The translations under genes were made by a program, and so were the position numbers. Source: JAYPEY01 sp047618185 (GTDB lineage: Bacteria; Verrucomicrobiota; Verrucomicrobiia; Limisphaerales; JAYPEY01). From it: 23,665 bases of DNA. A model generated the notes under the pieces. The model ran no database searches. It was not told the origin of the DNA and worked only from the letters and a program-made list of their open reading frames with translations. Shown here piece by piece: positions 14,731-23,408 of this stretch. The stretch is taken from NCBI GenBank assembly GCA_047618185.1, contig JBLHKZ010000064.1, forward strand, positions 1-23,665, written 5' to 3'. How positions within the stretch are numbered: the first letter of the stretch is position 1; each line of letters starts with the position of its first letter.

Positions 14731-17619
14731 ATGTGCTGGAATGGAATCATAAAGATGCGAGTGGGCGCGGGATTATTGGCGGCGTCCTTGATGGCAGGCT
14801 CGTTGTTTCCCGCCCAGTTAAGCGCGGCGGAACCGGGGGAGAACACGATCGCGCCGCTTCGTTCGGTCGGCGAGATTCGCGCGCTATCGGCGGAAGACTC
14901 GACGAGACGTCGGCCGGTTTCTCTGGAGGCGATCGTCACCTATAACGATCCTGATGAAGCCGCAGCCGTCGGCGCCTTGCAGGCGTCGACAATGTCGATT
15001 GTGGAAATTGGGAAATTCGGTCTTGAGCCGGAATCCGCGAGGCGCAAGGTGGCGGATTCACGCGTTCTGGCCGGGCTGCCGTTCTGGACCGCGCAGCCCG
15101 CCACGCTGGTGTTGGTCGCTCTGGCTCTGGCGGTTGGCGCCGCGGTGGGTTGGGGCTGGTCCCTTCGGCGCAAGTTGCGCGAGCATACTGGAGTGATTCG
15201 TTCGCGATTGGAGCGCGAGGAGACCTTCTCTGAATTCGGCGGACAATTGAGCGCTGCCTCGTCCCGCAAGGAAGTGGGCCGAGTCATCGTTGATGCGGCG
15301 CAACGACTGCTGGGCTGGGACTCCTGTTTTCTGAATCTCTATGATCAAGAACGCGGAGAAATCGAAGAGCTCATCGTTTTTGAGACGGATGCTGGGAAGA
15401 TCAAGGAACAGGACGTCACCCGATACGATAAAGCCATCTCGGATTTCAAGCGGAGCGTCTTGAACGAGAAGGGACAACTCGTGCTCAGACCTCGCGATCT
15501 GAAATCGAGTCATGGGCTGATGCCGTTTGGCCTCGAGGATCGGTTGTCGGCTTCGTTGATGTTCGTGCCGTGTCGGAGTCAAGGCAAACCGGTGGGTATC
15601 CTTTCGATCCAGAGCTACACGCACGACGCCTACACGGCGGAGGATTTGAAACTGCTTCAGGCCCTGGCCGATCACTCCGCCGGCGCTTTGACGCGTGTCC
15701 GGGCGCAGGAGGCGTTGCGCGCCTCGGAGATTCGGTTTCGGACCGTGACCGATGGGTTGGGCGAGGGCATCACCATCACCGACCTTGAGAATCGTGTGCT
15801 CTATGCCAACTCACGGATGACCGAGCTGACGGGATTTGATCTCAAGGACCTGATTGGGCGACCGGCCTACGAGCTGCTTCAGCCCGAGGACAGCTGGGAT
15901 TTAGCCCGTCATCGGAATAGCGATTGCATGGCTGGCGTCTCCGAACGCTACGAAACTCGGTTGTGCCGCAAGGATGGCTCGGAATTCTGGTCGGAAGTTT
16001 ACGCCGCTCCGTTTCGGAATCCGGATGGCGAGATCGTCGGGACGCTGGGATGCATGGTAAATATCGACGAACGAAAACAAACGCTCGAAGACCTGCGGCA
16101 GTCCGAACAAAGGTTCTCGACGACCTTTCACGCCAGTCCGGTCCCGCTGTGTTCAATTTCGTTGGAGGACGGGAAATTCGTCGACGCCAATCGGACCTTT
16201 TTTCGTGTTTCAGAATACCGTCGCGATGAAGTGGTCGGCCATTCGGCTCAAGATCTGGGGCTCTGGGAGAGCTCACAGGAACATGCGCGATTCATCGCGA
16301 TGGTCAATCGGCACGGCGTGGTAAGGGACCTGGAATGCGCGCTGCTGACAAAGCATGGCGAACGGCGGGAGTATCTGCTCTCGGCCGAAACGATCGAGCT
16401 GAGTTCCAGCTCGGGCTTGTTGGTCAGCTGCTTTGACATCACCGAGCGGCTTAGTCTGGAAGAGCGGCTCCGCCATTCTCAGAAGATGGAGGCGGTGGGT
16501 CAGCTGGCCGCGGGCGTCGCCCATGATTTCAATAATATCCTGACCATTGTGAAAGGACACGTGAGTCTCCTGGCGGAGGACGAGGGCCTGGATTCCGTTA
16601 AGCGCGAGTCGCTTGAACACATCACCCGCGCCAGTGATCGCGCTGCGGAACTGACCCGCCAATTGCTTGCCTTCAGTCGCAAGCAGGTGATGACGCTCAG
16701 CCGGATCGATCTGAACCAGGAACTCGACACCATCGCGAGCATGTTGAAGAGCCTGCTCGTCGAGGGGATCGAGTTGCGCTGCGAATTTTGTGATGGTCCG
16801 GCCCCTATTTTCGCCGACACGGGCATGATTGGGCAGATCGTCACCAACCTGGCCATGAACGCTCGCGACGCCATGCCTCGCGGCGGCGCGCTCACCCTGG
16901 AGACCCGCCTGCAACCGGCCGATGATTCTGCGGGCGCAGTCGGAGCCAACGGATTCGTGCGCCTGAGAATCTCCGATACGGGTGAGGGGATCGATCCCGT
17001 ATCGCTGCCGCGGATCTTTGAGCCGTTTTTCTCGACGAAGGAGGTGGGCAAGGGAACGGGGTTGGGGTTGGCAACGGTCTATGGCCTCGTGAACCAGCAC
17101 AAGGGCCGAATCTCCGTCGACAGTAAGCTGGGTGAAGGGACGACCTTCACGGTTCATTTTCCGTTGGAGCCAGGACCAACCGACGAAGCCGTAAAGTCGC
17201 CGGAGAAGGCGGTCGATGTCGTACGAAACAGCGATGTTGTGCTCGTCGTTGAGGACGAACCGGCCTTGAGAGATTTGGTCGCAACCGTATTGAAACGCTA
17301 CGGCTACAGCGTCCTTGTCGCTTCCGATGGACAAGAGGCGCTCGATCTGTGGCGCCGCGAATCGGATGCCGTTCGATTGTTACTGACGGACGTCGTTATG
17401 CCCGGCGGCATTTCAGGCTTTGAGCTGGCGGAGGAACTCCTCGGCATGGCCCCGGGGCTCCCGGTGATCTACACCAGCGGGTATAGTGTGGGGATCAACA
17501 ACAAGGGCATCCAACTGACCGAAGGATATGACTTCCTGCCCAAGCCCTACCGTCCCGATATGCTGGCTGAAATTGTGCGTCGGCGGCTTCCCCCGGAATC
17601 GGCCGAATGCGATGCGTGA
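14731..17619 (+). CDS. Hybrid sensor histidine kinase (GAF-PAS-PAS-HisKA-HATPase-REC)
   Basis: A protein of 962 residues. An N-terminal signal anchor (about 9-32), a short periplasmic part containing 'RPVSLEAIVTYNDP' (61-74) and a membrane segment (about 122-142) come first. These are followed by a GAF domain (about 165-320), PAS1 (about 330-450, with 'LYANSRMTELTGF'), PAS2 (about 455-575), HisKA with His598 in 'AAGVAHDFNN', and HATPase_c with 'NLAMNARDAM', 'DTGEGI' and 'GKGTGLGL'. A C-terminal receiver domain has acidic 'VVEDEP', phospho-acceptor Asp887 in 'LTDVVMPG' and Lys938. All catalytic residues are present. The periplasmic part is only about 90 residues and looks like a shortened form of a sensor domain common in verrucomicrobial kinases. 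An ATG at 14755 is a possible alternative start. No separate response regulator is adjacent, so output must pass to a protein elsewhere. Confidence 0.93.
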   Translation: MCWNGIIKMRVGAGLLAASLMAGSLFPAQLSAAEPGENTIAPLRSVGEIRALSAEDSTRRRPVSLEAIVTYNDPDEAAAVGALQASTMSIVEIGKFGLEPESARRKVADSRVLAGLPFWTAQPATLVLVALALAVGAAVGWGWSLRRKLREHTGVIRSRLEREETFSEFGGQLSAASSRKEVGRVIVDAAQRLLGWDSCFLNLYDQERGEIEELIVFETDAGKIKEQDVTRYDKAISDFKRSVLNEKGQLVLRPRDLKSSHGLMPFGLEDRLSASLMFVPCRSQGKPVGILSIQSYTHDAYTAEDLKLLQALADHSAGALTRVRAQEALRASEIRFRTVTDGLGEGITITDLENRVLYANSRMTELTGFDLKDLIGRPAYELLQPEDSWDLARHRNSDCMAGVSERYETRLCRKDGSEFWSEVYAAPFRNPDGEIVGTLGCMVNIDERKQTLEDLRQSEQRFSTTFHASPVPLCSISLEDGKFVDANRTFFRVSEYRRDEVVGHSAQDLGLWESSQEHARFIAMVNRHGVVRDLECALLTKHGERREYLLSAETIELSSSSGLLVSCFDITERLSLEERLRHSQKMEAVGQLAAGVAHDFNNILTIVKGHVSLLAEDEGLDSVKRESLEHITRASDRAAELTRQLLAFSRKQVMTLSRIDLNQELDTIASMLKSLLVEGIELRCEFCDGPAPIFADTGMIGQIVTNLAMNARDAMPRGGALTLETRLQPADDSAGAVGANGFVRLRISDTGEGIDPVSLPRIFEPFFSTKEVGKGTGLGLATVYGLVNQHKGRISVDSKLGEGTTFTVHFPLEPGPTDEAVKSPEKAVDVVRNSDVVLVVEDEPALRDLVATVLKRYGYSVLVASDGQEALDLWRRESDAVRLLLTDVVMPGGISGFELAEELLGMAPGLPVIYTSGYSVGINNKGIQLTEGYDFLPKPYRPDMLAEIVRRRLPPESAECDA

Positions 17620-17704
17620 TTTGGCCCCGATTTCGCCGCCGCTTTTCTTTTGACAGAATTCCAATTTTCCGGCGCGATGGCGAACGCTTTTGAAAATCAA
17701 CGTC

Positions 17705-18490
17705 ATGAAAAAAAATCTTCCATCCCTCGCTTCGAATCTCTTGATTGCCATCCTCCTCGCCGTGGCGCTGTCGCCCAGCCTGGCCGGCGCGGCCGAAACG
17801 GACACGCGGTGTTTTGAACTGCGCACGTATTACGCGAACGAGGGAAAACTCGACGGTCTGCACGCGCGATTCCGCGATCACACCGTGGCGCTCTTTGAGA
17901 AGCACGGAATGACGAATGTGGGCTATTGGGTTCCGCTCGACAATGCGGAGAACAAGCTGGTCTACCTACTCGCCTATCCCAGTCGCGCCGCCCGGGGCAA
18001 GGCATGGAAAGGGTTCTTAGGCGACCCGGCATGGAAGGCGGCTTACCAGACCTCCATCGCTGACGGGAAATTGGTCAAGCGGGTCGAGAGCGTTTTTTTG
18101 AAGTCTGCCGAATATTCGATGTTTTCAAAATCCAGCGTCGCATCTCCCGAGCGCTTGTTCGAGCTCCGCACCTACACGACCAATCCGGGCAAACTGGCCG
18201 GCTTGCACGCAAGGTTTCGTGATCACACCGTTGAGCTGTTCACCCAACACGGAATCCAGAATGTCGGATACTGGATTCCGATGGATGAGGACAAGGGACG
18301 GGATAACAAGCTCGTCTACCTGATCGCGCACAAGAGCATCGAGGGCAGGGTGGTCGCTCGAAAGGCGTTCAGCAAGGATCCCCGGTGGAAGTCCGCCCGC
18401 GACGCGTCGGAGGCCGATGGGAAGCTGCTCATCAAAGGCGGCGTGCAATCCCTCACGCTGAAGCCGACGGACTATTCACCGATGAAGTGA
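17705..18490 (+). CDS. Exported protein with two NIPSNAP domains
   Basis: A protein of 261 residues from the ATG at 17705; the frame is open to a TTG at 17690, but the ATG starts a standard signal peptide (MKKN, hydrophobic core, 'LAGAA' cleavage near 29-30). The mature part is two copies of a NIPSNAP domain, a ferredoxin-like alpha/beta barrel: about 35-140 beginning 'RCFELRTYYANEGKLDGLH' and about 147-259 beginning 'RLFELRTYTTNPGKLAGLH'. Each contains 'ARFRDHTV.LF..HG..NVGYW.P', so the pair arose by internal duplication. NIPSNAP proteins have no agreed enzymatic role. It starts 86 bp after the kinase stop, and TTGACA at 17650-17655 has no convincing -10 partner. Export of a NIPSNAP protein is typical of Planctomycetes and Verrucomicrobia; the substrate or ligand is unknown. 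Confidence 0.9.
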   Translation: MKKNLPSLASNLLIAILLAVALSPSLAGAAETDTRCFELRTYYANEGKLDGLHARFRDHTVALFEKHGMTNVGYWVPLDNAENKLVYLLAYPSRAARGKAWKGFLGDPAWKAAYQTSIADGKLVKRVESVFLKSAEYSMFSKSSVASPERLFELRTYTTNPGKLAGLHARFRDHTVELFTQHGIQNVGYWIPMDEDKGRDNKLVYLIAHKSIEGRVVARKAFSKDPRWKSARDASEADGKLLIKGGVQSLTLKPTDYSPMK

Positions 18491-18794
18491 ATTCAGTTTT
18501 TGGGTTTGTTATGGGGCGGGATTTCCTCGCCGGCGTTGACGTTCAAGTCGGAAACGGGGAGACGGCTGGGTTCGGTGGCACAAAATGTGATTTGGGAGGG
18601 TATGGAACTGATTTAAAACTCCAAATTACTCGGCGGCGGCCATGACCACGTGTGTTTTCATGATTTCGGTGCGTAGGCAATGTCGGGGGCAATGGCGATG
18701 TCGAAACGGGAATGCGTCGAAAATGAATTTCCGTGAATGACATGGGCGGGGACGGCTTCTAATATCCTCGTCTCTTAAAACGAATTCACTCCCC
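18491..18794. other. Intergenic region of 304 bp, no gene recognised
   Basis: Neither strand has a frame that looks coding. The GC content drops in places (18612-18632 and 18770-18794), and the last part before 18795 probably holds the promoter of the VCBS gene. A GGCGGG/CTCGCC hairpin with one wobble pair and a 5-nt loop lies near 18515-18531, without a T run. On the minus strand an ATG-started frame of only 11 codons ends at 18626. I cannot assign an RNA gene here. Confidence 0.5.
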
Positions 18795-20042
18795 ATGATA
18801 AAACTATTTATTTCTCGAAACGCTCGCGGCCTGGCTCTTGCGGCCGGAGCCATTCTGCTCACCTCGTTTGTTCAGGACTGCGCTCTCGCGGCCGCAAGCC
18901 AGGGCTCGCTTAAATGGACCGTGAAGGCCCTGGCTGTCGACGGCAACGAAGGCATCGACATCGCGGATTTCAACAAGGACGGCAAGTTGGACGTGATCGC
19001 CGGGCGCAGCTGGTATGCGGCTCCTGATTTTGTCGCGCGGCCGGTGCGCACGATTGAAGACTGGAATGGTTACGTCGAAAGCAATGGCGACTACGCCCAT
19101 GACGTCAATGGAGACGGCTGGACCGACGTGATCGCCGGCTCCTTTCTGCCGACGGAAGTTCACTGGTATGAAAACCCGAAGGCAGAAGGGCTGCGCATGG
19201 GCAAGATGTGGCCGAAGCATCTGCTCAAGGACACGGGCTATTCACGCAACGAAGGCCAGTTGATGCACGACCTCGATGGCGACGGCGTTCCCGAATGGGT
19301 GGTGAACAGCTGGGGCAAGGATCAGCCGCTTGTCGCCTGGAAGCTGATCACGGAGACTCGTGAAGTGGAGCAGAAAAAGGGCAATAAGACGGTCAAGGAG
19401 ATGCAGGAAGTTCCTTCGCTGAAAAAATTGGTAATCAGCTCCGAACGGAATGGACACGGCCTCGGATTTGGCGACTTGAATGGCGATGGGTTGGAGGATG
19501 TGCTGTTTCAGGAAGGTTGGTACGAACGGCCCAAAGGCGATCCTTTTGCCAAAGAGTGGAAGTTTCACCAACAGTGGCTCATTCACGCGAGTGTGCCGGT
19601 GTTGGTGCGCGATATGAACGGCGACGGACGCAATGACATTCTCGCCGGCATGGGGCATGCCTTTGGTCTGCATTGGCACGAGCAACTCGCGCCGGAAGCG
19701 GACGGCAAGCTGAACTTCAAGCAGCACACGATCGACGACACCTTTTCCCAGCCGCACGCGCTGCACTTTGCCGACCTGGATGGCGACGGCGAGGACGAGC
19801 TGATCACTGGAAAGCGGGTCTACGCGCACAACGGCAATGACCCGGGCGGCAAGCAACAGCCCTGCATCTACTACTACGAATGGAATCGCACGGCGGGTAA
19901 GTTTACCCGGCATACGATCGAGGAGGGGAGCGTCGGCATCGGTCTTCAGATTCGCACGGCGGATTTGAATGGCGACGGTCGCCTGGATATCGCGGTTGCC
20001 GGCAAGAGCGGCACGCACATCCTGTTCAACAACGGCCGCTGA
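18795..20042 (+). CDS. Exported VCBS/FG-GAP repeat protein
   Basis: A protein of 415 residues. A signal peptide covers about 1-33 ('LALAAGAILLTSFVQDCALAAA', in part); the Cys at 29 is not in a good lipobox. The mature part is a beta-propeller of FG-GAP/VCBS repeats, each with a calcium-binding loop: 'DFNKDGKLDVIAG', 'DVNGDGWTDVIAG', 'DLDGDGVPEWV', 'DLNGDGLEDVLF', 'DMNGDGRNDILAG', 'DLDGDGEDELITG' and 'DLNGDGRLDIAVAG', seven in all, which would fill a seven-bladed propeller. Such proteins are thought to bind ligands or surfaces and are numerous in PVC bacteria. An extra Lys/Glu-rich insert ('EVEQKKGNKTVKEMQ') breaks the spacing between repeats three and four. No enzymatic motif. Its role is probably linked to the following exported proteins, but this is inference. 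Confidence 0.92.
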   Translation: MIKLFISRNARGLALAAGAILLTSFVQDCALAAASQGSLKWTVKALAVDGNEGIDIADFNKDGKLDVIAGRSWYAAPDFVARPVRTIEDWNGYVESNGDYAHDVNGDGWTDVIAGSFLPTEVHWYENPKAEGLRMGKMWPKHLLKDTGYSRNEGQLMHDLDGDGVPEWVVNSWGKDQPLVAWKLITETREVEQKKGNKTVKEMQEVPSLKKLVISSERNGHGLGFGDLNGDGLEDVLFQEGWYERPKGDPFAKEWKFHQQWLIHASVPVLVRDMNGDGRNDILAGMGHAFGLHWHEQLAPEADGKLNFKQHTIDDTFSQPHALHFADLDGDGEDELITGKRVYAHNGNDPGGKQQPCIYYYEWNRTAGKFTRHTIEEGSVGIGLQIRTADLNGDGRLDIAVAGKSGTHILFNNGR

Positions 20043-20054
20043 GTTGAGCGAGTT

Positions 20055-20243
20055 TTATTCGGCAGCGTTGTAACAGACCTGATATTCGGCCGGCGTGACG
20101 TTGGCGACGGCGCGGACGCCCGTTCGATCCCGTGGAAGCTCGATTGCCTCCGCGATTTGTTTTGCAATCTGTTTCCGAGCCTTAACAATGCCATGGATCG
20201 TATGATATCCAGGTTTTTCAGTAGTCGGGTTCCCTTTGCCCAT
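20055..20243 (-). CDS. Possible small antisense protein, 62 aa
   Basis: An ATG-started frame on the minus strand fills the gap after the VCBS gene and overlaps the first 51 bp of the PSCyt1 gene. The product is basic in its first half ('GIVKARKQIAKQIAEAIELP') with an amphipathic helix, then 'RTGVRAVANVTPAEYQVCYN'. Composition is more protein-like than most shadow frames, and the gap otherwise holds nothing. No family is recognised and no Shine-Dalgarno site is clear. It may be a real small gene, the remnant of one, or chance. Confidence 0.3.
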   Translation of the reverse strand: MGKGNPTTEKPGYHTIHGIVKARKQIAKQIAEAIELPRDRTGVRAVANVTPAEYQVCYNAAE

Positions 20244-23200
20244 GTTGGCGTTTTCATTGCTGCCGGGTTGTTCTCCGCGACGTTGGCGAATTCCTTGTCC
20301 GCTGCACAGCTAATCGATTTTTCGCGAGATATTGAGCCGCTGTTGTCGAAGCGATGCTGGGATTGCCACGGCTCGGGCAAGCAGAAGGGCGGGCTTCGCC
20401 TCGATCACAGGCAGGGCTTGCTCCTCGGCGGGGATTCCGGCGCGGCGATCGTTGAGGGCAAGGGCGTTGAGAGCCGGTTGATTCGTCGCGTCTCGGGCGC
20501 GGCGGGCGAGGAAAAACGGATGCCCCCCAAAGGCGACTCGCTGACTTCGGCGGAAATTACTTTGCTCCAAACTTGGATCGACTCGGGCGCGGAGTTTCCG
20601 GATCGCAAAGAGGTTGAGCCAACCCGCAGCGAGCATTGGGCCTTTCAACCGATTCGCCGCGTGGATCCGCCGGCGATTGAGAATGGGGCGTTCGTTCGCA
20701 ACCCCATTGACCAGTTCATCCTGGGTCGGCTTGAGCAAGAAGGACTGACGCCATCAGCTGAGGCGGATCGGCATACTCTCATTCGGCGCGCCTATTTCGA
20801 TCTGATCGGACTGCCGCCTTCGATCGAAGCCGTGGACGCCTTTGTAAACGATCGATCTCCGGAGGCCTTCAAGCGCGTGGTTGATTCGCTGCTCGATAAT
20901 CCCCACTACGGCGAACGCTGGGGACGGCATTGGCTGGACCAGGCGCGCTTCGCGGATTCGCATGGTTACACTTTCGACAATCCGCGCACCATGTGGCCGT
21001 ATCGCGACTGGGTGATCAAGGCCCTTAACGACGACATGCCCTTTGATCGATTCACCATCGAGCAGATTGCCGGGGACTTGCTGCCGAAGCCGACTGTCGA
21101 TCAGCTTGTCGCGACAGGATTTCACCGGAACACACTGATTGCCCAGGAAGGCGGCACGGACAATGAGCAATTTCGCGTGGAGTCAGTCGTCGATCGGGCG
21201 AACACCACCGGCGCGGTTTGGCTCGGCCTGACTGTCGGCTGCGCCCAATGCCACACGCACAAATTCGATCCGATTACTCAGCGCGAATATTACCAGCTGT
21301 ACGCCTTTTTCAATACGACCGAAGACGTGAATAACACCGGGCCGACGGTCCGCCTGCGCCCACCCGGACACGAATTCAAAGCGCGAGAAATTGCGGCGCG
21401 GTTGAAGGCTGCCAGCGACAAGCTCGCGGGATACGATCGCCTGCATGCGAAGGAACAAGCCGCCTGGGAATCGTCATTCTTGCAGCGCAAGCCTTCCGGC
21501 GATGTATGGCGTCGATTGGACCCCGAGGAGTTTGGAACCGAGGGCAAGGCGGACATCATAAAACTCGATGACAAGTCCTTGCTGGTCGGGCCCAAGCACC
21601 CGCCCAAGGATAACTACATCGTTCGCGCGGGCAGCGATTTCACGACAGTGACCGCGGTTCGGTTGGATGTGCTGACGCACGAGTCGCTTCCCAAGAAAGG
21701 TCCCGGACTTGCCGGCAACGGTAACTTCGTGCTGACGGAGTTTGAACTGAAGGTGGGCGACCGAAATGTGAAATTTACACGCGCGATCGGCGATCACGCG
21801 CAGCCGAAGTTTTCGGTCGATTATCTGATCGACGGGAATCCTGAAACGGCCTGGGCGATCAATGTCGACAAGAAGTCGAAAAAGATAATGAACGAGCCGC
21901 ACTGGGCGTTCTTTGTTCCTGATGCGCCGATTGAAATTGGCGGGAAGAGTCTGGAGTTTACGCTTCGGCATGAGAATCCTCGGAACAAGAATTACCTGGT
22001 CGGGCGGTTCGCGTTGTCCGTGACGGACGCGCCGCCGGAACTGCTGACATCCAGCGATCCCAAAGCCCTGCTCGCCGCCCTCAAGTCGCCCGTCGCCAAA
22101 CGTTCGAAGAAGCAGACCGAATTGCTGCTGACCGAATTCCGCAATCAGGATGCCGGAAGGCGCGCGCTCGCCGCCGCTTATGACCGGATCAAGTCGGAGA
22201 AATCGAAGCACGATGGGGTGGGCGTCGCGACGATGGTCATGCGCGAGATGGCCAAGCCGCGTGATAGCCGCGTCCATATTCGTGGGGATTTCCTTCGCAA
22301 GGGCGATCCGGTCCGCCCGGGGACGCCGGCCGTGCTGCCGGCGATGCAGGCTCCGCTCAAGGATCGGAGCCGGCTTCATCTGGCTCGGTGGCTGGTGCGT
22401 GATGACAATCCGTTGACCGCGCGCGTCGCTGTCAACCGGGTTTGGATGCATCATTTTGGCAAGGGCCTGGTTCGGACGGACAACGATTTCGGAACGAAAG
22501 GAACGCCGCCGACCCATCCGGAACTGCTCGATTGGCTTGCCAGCGAGTTCATGCGTCGCGGCTGGTCGATGAAGGAAATGCATCGGACGATCCTGACTTC
22601 GGCGACCTATCGGCAAAGTTCGAATGCCCGTCCCGATCTGACGAAGGCCGATCCGTCGAACAAGTGGTATGCGCGGCAATCTCGTTTGCGGGTGGACGCT
22701 GAGATCGTTCGCGATTTGGCGCTGGCCGCTTCGGGGAAACTTTCGCGGAAGATCGGCGGCCCCAGCGTGCATCCGCCACAGCCGGGCGGGGTCTACAATT
22801 TCACGCAGGTGAAAAAGAAATGGAACGTGAGCCCCGGCGAGGACAAGTATCGCCGTACGATGTACACCTTCTTTTACCGCAGCGCGTTGTTTCCCATGCT
22901 GGCGACTTTTGACACTCCGGATCTGAGCCAGGTTTGCACCGCGCGGGTACGATCGAACACGCCGTTGCAATCGCTGACGCTCTCGAACGATGAGGGGATA
23001 TTTGAGCTGGCGCAGGCGCTCGCGGCGCGGACGTTGCGCGAGTCCGGGGGGACGGACCGCGAGCGAATCACCCACTTGTTTCGACTCGCCATGGCCCGGC
23101 CGCCGGCCATCGATGAGAGCGAGCGGCTGCATGGCTTTTACCAGGCGCAGTTGAAGGACTTTGAATCAGACGTCGCCGCCGCCAGCAAGATCGCGGGCGA

Positions 23201-23297
23201 GGCGGGGGACGTCGCCGAGAACTACGCGCAAGCCGCCGCCTGGACCTCAACTGCCCGCGCGATCATCAACCTGGACGAATTCATCACCCGTGAATGA
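20193..23297 (+). CDS. PSCyt1-PSCyt2-PSD1 exported protein (DUF1549/DUF1553)
   Basis: A protein of 1034 residues from the ATG at 20193; the ATG at 20202 is equally possible, and both give a signal peptide ending near 'SLSAA' (36-38), so it is exported. In order: a planctomycete cytochrome c domain PSCyt1 (about 45-110) with the haem motif 'CWDCH' (Cys55, Cys58, His59), PSCyt2/DUF1549 (about 168-383) with a second CxxCH, 'CAQCH' (350-354), then a beta-rich, discoidin-like middle part (about 480-615), and PSD1/DUF1553 (about 725-970) with 'NRVWMHHFGKGLV'. This family is expanded in Planctomycetes and Verrucomicrobia and is nearly always followed by a DUF1501 gene, as here. The partners are linked to sulfatase- and polysaccharide-rich genomes, but no activity is proven. 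A hairpin repeat lies between the two genes. Confidence 0.95.
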   Translation: MDRMISRFFSSRVPFAHVGVFIAAGLFSATLANSLSAAQLIDFSRDIEPLLSKRCWDCHGSGKQKGGLRLDHRQGLLLGGDSGAAIVEGKGVESRLIRRVSGAAGEEKRMPPKGDSLTSAEITLLQTWIDSGAEFPDRKEVEPTRSEHWAFQPIRRVDPPAIENGAFVRNPIDQFILGRLEQEGLTPSAEADRHTLIRRAYFDLIGLPPSIEAVDAFVNDRSPEAFKRVVDSLLDNPHYGERWGRHWLDQARFADSHGYTFDNPRTMWPYRDWVIKALNDDMPFDRFTIEQIAGDLLPKPTVDQLVATGFHRNTLIAQEGGTDNEQFRVESVVDRANTTGAVWLGLTVGCAQCHTHKFDPITQREYYQLYAFFNTTEDVNNTGPTVRLRPPGHEFKAREIAARLKAASDKLAGYDRLHAKEQAAWESSFLQRKPSGDVWRRLDPEEFGTEGKADIIKLDDKSLLVGPKHPPKDNYIVRAGSDFTTVTAVRLDVLTHESLPKKGPGLAGNGNFVLTEFELKVGDRNVKFTRAIGDHAQPKFSVDYLIDGNPETAWAINVDKKSKKIMNEPHWAFFVPDAPIEIGGKSLEFTLRHENPRNKNYLVGRFALSVTDAPPELLTSSDPKALLAALKSPVAKRSKKQTELLLTEFRNQDAGRRALAAAYDRIKSEKSKHDGVGVATMVMREMAKPRDSRVHIRGDFLRKGDPVRPGTPAVLPAMQAPLKDRSRLHLARWLVRDDNPLTARVAVNRVWMHHFGKGLVRTDNDFGTKGTPPTHPELLDWLASEFMRRGWSMKEMHRTILTSATYRQSSNARPDLTKADPSNKWYARQSRLRVDAEIVRDLALAASGKLSRKIGGPSVHPPQPGGVYNFTQVKKKWNVSPGEDKYRRTMYTFFYRSALFPMLATFDTPDLSQVCTARVRSNTPLQSLTLSNDEGIFELAQALAARTLRESGGTDRERITHLFRLAMARPPAIDESERLHGFYQAQLKDFESDVAAASKIAGEAGDVAENYAQAAAWTSTARAIINLDEFITRE

Positions 23298-23308
23298 AAA
23301 ATGCATTT

Positions 23309-23387
23309 AACCACGGATTACGCGGATGACACGGATGAGAAAATTAATGCAATTCCGCTATCCGTGAAATCCGCGTGATCCGCGGTC
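23309..23387. repeat. Imperfect inverted repeat with 9-nt internal period
   Basis: Arms of 28 nt (23309-23336 and 23360-23387) match at 23 of 28 positions as inverted copies, with a 23-nt loop. Each arm is itself a series of 9-nt units of the form CACGGATTA / CGCGGATGA / CACGGATGA. The element resembles the 'CCACGGATTACACGGAT' intergenic repeats I recall from many verrucomicrobial and other genomes. It lies in the 111-bp gap between the PSCyt1-PSD1 gene and the DUF1501 gene. As RNA it would form a long stem; there is a run of A (23388-23394), not T, after it, so it is not a standard terminator for the plus strand. Confidence 0.85.
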
Positions 23388-23408
23388 AAAAAAATCAGTG
23401 GTTTTAAA

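Noticed and set aside
16273..17334. A 353-codon minus-strand frame
   Set aside because: It lies opposite the kinase core of the histidine kinase (HisKA, HATPase), which is clearly the coding strand.
17650..17655. TTGACA as a -35 box for the NIPSNAP gene
   Set aside because: No acceptable -10 hexamer lies 16-18 bp downstream, so no promoter is claimed.
18626..18658. An 11-codon minus-strand frame, MKTHVVMAAAE, possibly the first residues of a glycogen-synthase-like gene
   Set aside because: The resemblance rests on memory of an N-terminus and covers only 11 residues before a stop. That is too little to call a gene remnant.
21474..23132. A 552-codon open frame on the minus strand
   Set aside because: It lies wholly opposite the PSCyt1-PSD1 gene. 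The product is rich in Arg, Gly and His with no fold pattern, as expected for a shadow frame in GC-rich coding DNA.
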